DNA of 64,000 nt. Source: Combretum micranthum. Its lineage: Eukaryota > Streptophyta > Magnoliopsida > Myrtales > Combretaceae. The notes below the pieces were generated by a model that saw only the letters and a list, made by a program, of their open reading frames with translations, did not search any database and was not told the DNA's origin. The stretch is taken from assembly GCA_024138025.1 (NCBI GenBank), contig JAMXBD010000024.1, forward strand, positions 2,356,001 to 2,420,000, given 5' to 3'. Numbering within the stretch: the first letter of the stretch is position 1; every line of letters starts with the position of its first letter. The translations under genes and the position numbers were made by a program. This document shows positions 61,744 through 64,000 of the stretch, piece by piece.

Positions 61744-61823
61744 CTAGTCCTCATATTCCTCCAAGAAGTCCTCAAAATCGGAGCCATAACCCATGCTCGC
61801 ATAGGACTCGTCCAGGTCATCAC
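61744..61823 (-). other. Putative acidic mini-exon in second gypsy LTR
   Basis: TTTCAG|GT then 25 codons starting D-D-L-D-E-S-Y and ending D-F-L-E-E-Y-E-D before TAG. Twelve of 25 residues are Asp or Glu. Acceptor phase (GT|GAx), acidity, aromatic residues and the final Asp before the stop match the mini-exon of the other LTR family. Confidence 0.45.
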
Positions 61824-63089
61824 CTGAAATTGTTAAAAGAATGAGCCAGAGGCCCAGTACACAGCAACGAATACAAAAGCGAGATGAAGCACACAAGCTT
61901 ATTCTAAATGCAATATGCAACATCCATTCAATTATTCTTTAATCTTTAATTAATCAATCAACACGGGAGTATTCAAACTTCGGACAACAGGGATCGCGAG
62001 GGGACCTGAGTAACACTCGGACGCTCAGGGGTTTATATAAGTAGTTCGGGTACTCATACCGTCCTAGATATCGTTAAGTCAAAGAAAAGTAGCTTCCTCC
62101 AGGGTTAATAGCCATTACTTAGCTCTATTTATACTCAGTCCGTATCATAAAAATAGTTCACCCGTTCTTATAAACGTTTGAACTAAACTATGGTACTTCC
62201 TACCAAGTTTAAATAAATTTTCACCGATCTATACCCCCGTCGACTACCCGCCGTACCACTTAATGAAAGTCATCTCAAATGACAGGAGTGGCCTAAGCGC
62301 CTAGATCTATCGTGCTCAAACCGAGCAAGGTGCCGCTCCCCGAACCAGATACCAACTTCCATCCCAAACTCATCAAACTATGGGGGTCGCCGTTAGGTTC
62401 ATACATGACCTGGCGTAGGAATTGGATTTTAACGGCATAAATCACAAACAACAATCACATTTTAAGTTTTTTGATTATATATTTAGGTTTTATAAATGCT
62501 TATCCTAACAGAGACAAGCAGGTTACTGCGTACCTGTATTAGCTCGGAGTTAATAGGGACGGCCGAGCGAGAATCAAATACTTTCAACAGAATTATTACA
62601 ATTTTACACTTAGTTCAAGCTCAATATCAACCAATGTCATACATTATCATCCAAAGAAATTCAAATAAATCATCACAAGATTTTTAAAATAAGTAAAGGA
62701 AATCACATATATAACATAACTAGTTTTAGCTTAACTCTCATGAAAATTCATTAATTGGTTAAATCTATAAATATATTTAAATCATGTTAAATTATATCAT
62801 TTAATCATCATAATACATCAATTATCATATATCTATCTCATTTTAGATCAAATATATCCATTTGGTAAAGCAAATACCTATAAATCAATCAAAACAAGTT
62901 TTCAACTTTATTTAGAAAATGTATCAGTTGGAAAGATGTAAAATTTAAGCACTGATACGTTTCGAATTTGTAAAAATTTAAAACATAAAGTTGTAGATCT
63001 CTTTCTTATCTTTCCAACGCAACTTGAATCATCTCAATCGGAGATCGGATGACAAAGTTACGGCTGATATACGAAAACATGTTTGAGCT

Positions 63090-63262
63090 GCAGGGTTCTA
63101 CGCCGGTTCCAACGTCGGCGGCGTTGAATGCAAAATTTGCCAGCGTTAAGGAACCCCGATTCTGGTCATGAAAAGTTATTTCAACACCGGCAGCGTTGAC
63201 TTCAAAGGCGGCGGCGTAAATCCTACACCGGCAAAGTACACCGGCAAATTTGCAGGCGTTGA
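63090..63262. repeat. GC-rich block with repeated GGCGTTGA/CCGGCA words
   Basis: Dense CGCCGG, GGCGGCG and CACCGGCA words in AT-rich LTR DNA, between donor and mini-exon. Same style as 26860-27118 in copy J. Confidence 0.6.
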
Positions 63263-64000
63263 CAGCAGCGAAAATTTTCCAAAACTTTTCCCCTGTTTTT
63301 CCCTTTTACAAAACATATTTTTACACTTCTTCAACTCATTCCAAATCTTTCCAAGCTTATTATAAGTTCATTTATCACTTCTATCAATCAATCATCATCT
63401 CAAAACATCTATAACCCTATTCTAATCATCAAATCACCAATCATACTTCAAATTCACATATCAACTACTCATTCTTCAATTTTTCTATAATACTCATTCC
63501 CACACTTCCACATTCCTATGAGATGCAAACTACCCCTTCATTAATCACATAATCCCATTCAAACTATCATTCATGCACCAATCCAATCTCCTACCAAACA
63601 TCATCTCAAAATCCTATCTACCCTAACATTTACAAACAACACATTATAAGACATAAATTAAAAGACAAAGATTGCATTAAACTTACATAAGTGAATCTTG
63701 GCTTGAAATGTTATTCAAATCCTTAAGCTTGTTGTAAACCTTGTCTTAGGGTTTAGGCTTTTGGGTTGAGAAAAAGGAAGAAAGAAAGAAAGAAGAAAGA
63801 AAAGAAGTAAAATTCGTATGAAATTTTTGGCTGCAAAGAAGGAGGACTTATCTTGACCAATTAGAGTAATTTGTTATCCAAATCTTACCTTTAGGGGGTA
63901 TATTTGTCCTAGATTTAATTTGGGGAAAATTTCAAATGCATTTGAGTCAAATTTGAGCTCAAAAAGTGGGTCTTCTTTAGCCAAAAATTCTGTCATGTTT

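Larger units (their letters stand above)
61371..64000 (-). mobile_element. 5' LTR of gypsy element (second large-LTR family), cut by window end
   Basis: The sense 3' end is GGGTCCTTACA (plus strand TGTAAGGACCC at 61371). Within it, in sense order: a CT-rich leader (about 63850-63760), a strong donor TTAT|GTAAGT at 63686, a GC-rich block (63262-63090), the text CTGGGCCTCTGGCTCA typical of chromovirus LTRs, and an acidic mini-exon behind TTTCAG| (61823-61744). It is more than 2.6 kb long; promoter and sense start lie beyond the window. The layout parallels the large LTR family but the sequence is different. Confidence 0.75.

Overview
The window is plant nuclear DNA, most likely from a eudicot. 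It is AT-rich, holds one intron-containing housekeeping gene with GT-AG introns, and is otherwise a thick stack of LTR retrotransposons. There are no bacterial genes, operons or CRISPR arrays. Nearly all short open frames in it are chance frames in repeats.

Region by region. 1-2300: a very diverged LTR-like sequence. 4229-9414: an intact minus-strand gene for the NEDD8-conjugating enzyme RCE1/UBC12, with a CT-rich leader, a 5'UTR intron, five coding exons and a clear TATA box. 9430-12560: featureless AT-rich DNA. 12560-17043: broken plus-strand Ty3/gypsy pieces (zinc-knuckle gag, a second gag, an LTR start behind a polypurine tract, an RT fragment with YFDD). 17044-37433: nested large LTRs (G with H inside; I; J; K with A inside; B), several with clean 5-bp target duplications, dropped into a minus-strand Ty1/copia gag. 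37434-43200: Sirevirus-like copia sequence on the minus strand (gag start, PBS, one LTR, PPT, env-like ORF, RNase H, RT) in an int-LTR-int order. 43200-45890: LTR debris and a hAT-type MITE with a perfect 8-bp target duplication. 45890-59051: a nest of the same large LTR family (F; E, interrupted by D, interrupted by C). 59055-64000: a minus-strand gypsy remnant (protease, gag, leader, 5' LTR running off the window), carrying a 5S-rRNA-like, Cassandra-type insertion.

The dominant repeat is one Ty3/gypsy LTR family, 3.2-4.3 kb long, seen in about a dozen full or partial copies, mostly as solo LTRs. Read in the sense direction it starts TGTAAACCCC and ends GGGCGTGACA. It has a TATAAATA promoter and a leader exon with a strong 5' splice site. 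About 1.2-1.6 kb further on is a 60-100 nt mini-exon whose reading frame is acidic and ends in (P/L)-E-D-Y-Y-D-stop. A second gypsy LTR at the right edge has the same layout with a different acidic mini-exon. Differences between copies in this tail are mostly third-base changes, and all three stop codons occur. This spliced acidic mini-ORF inside LTRs is the most unusual signal in the window. It rests on reading the sequence only; a genome-wide alignment and RNA evidence would decide it.
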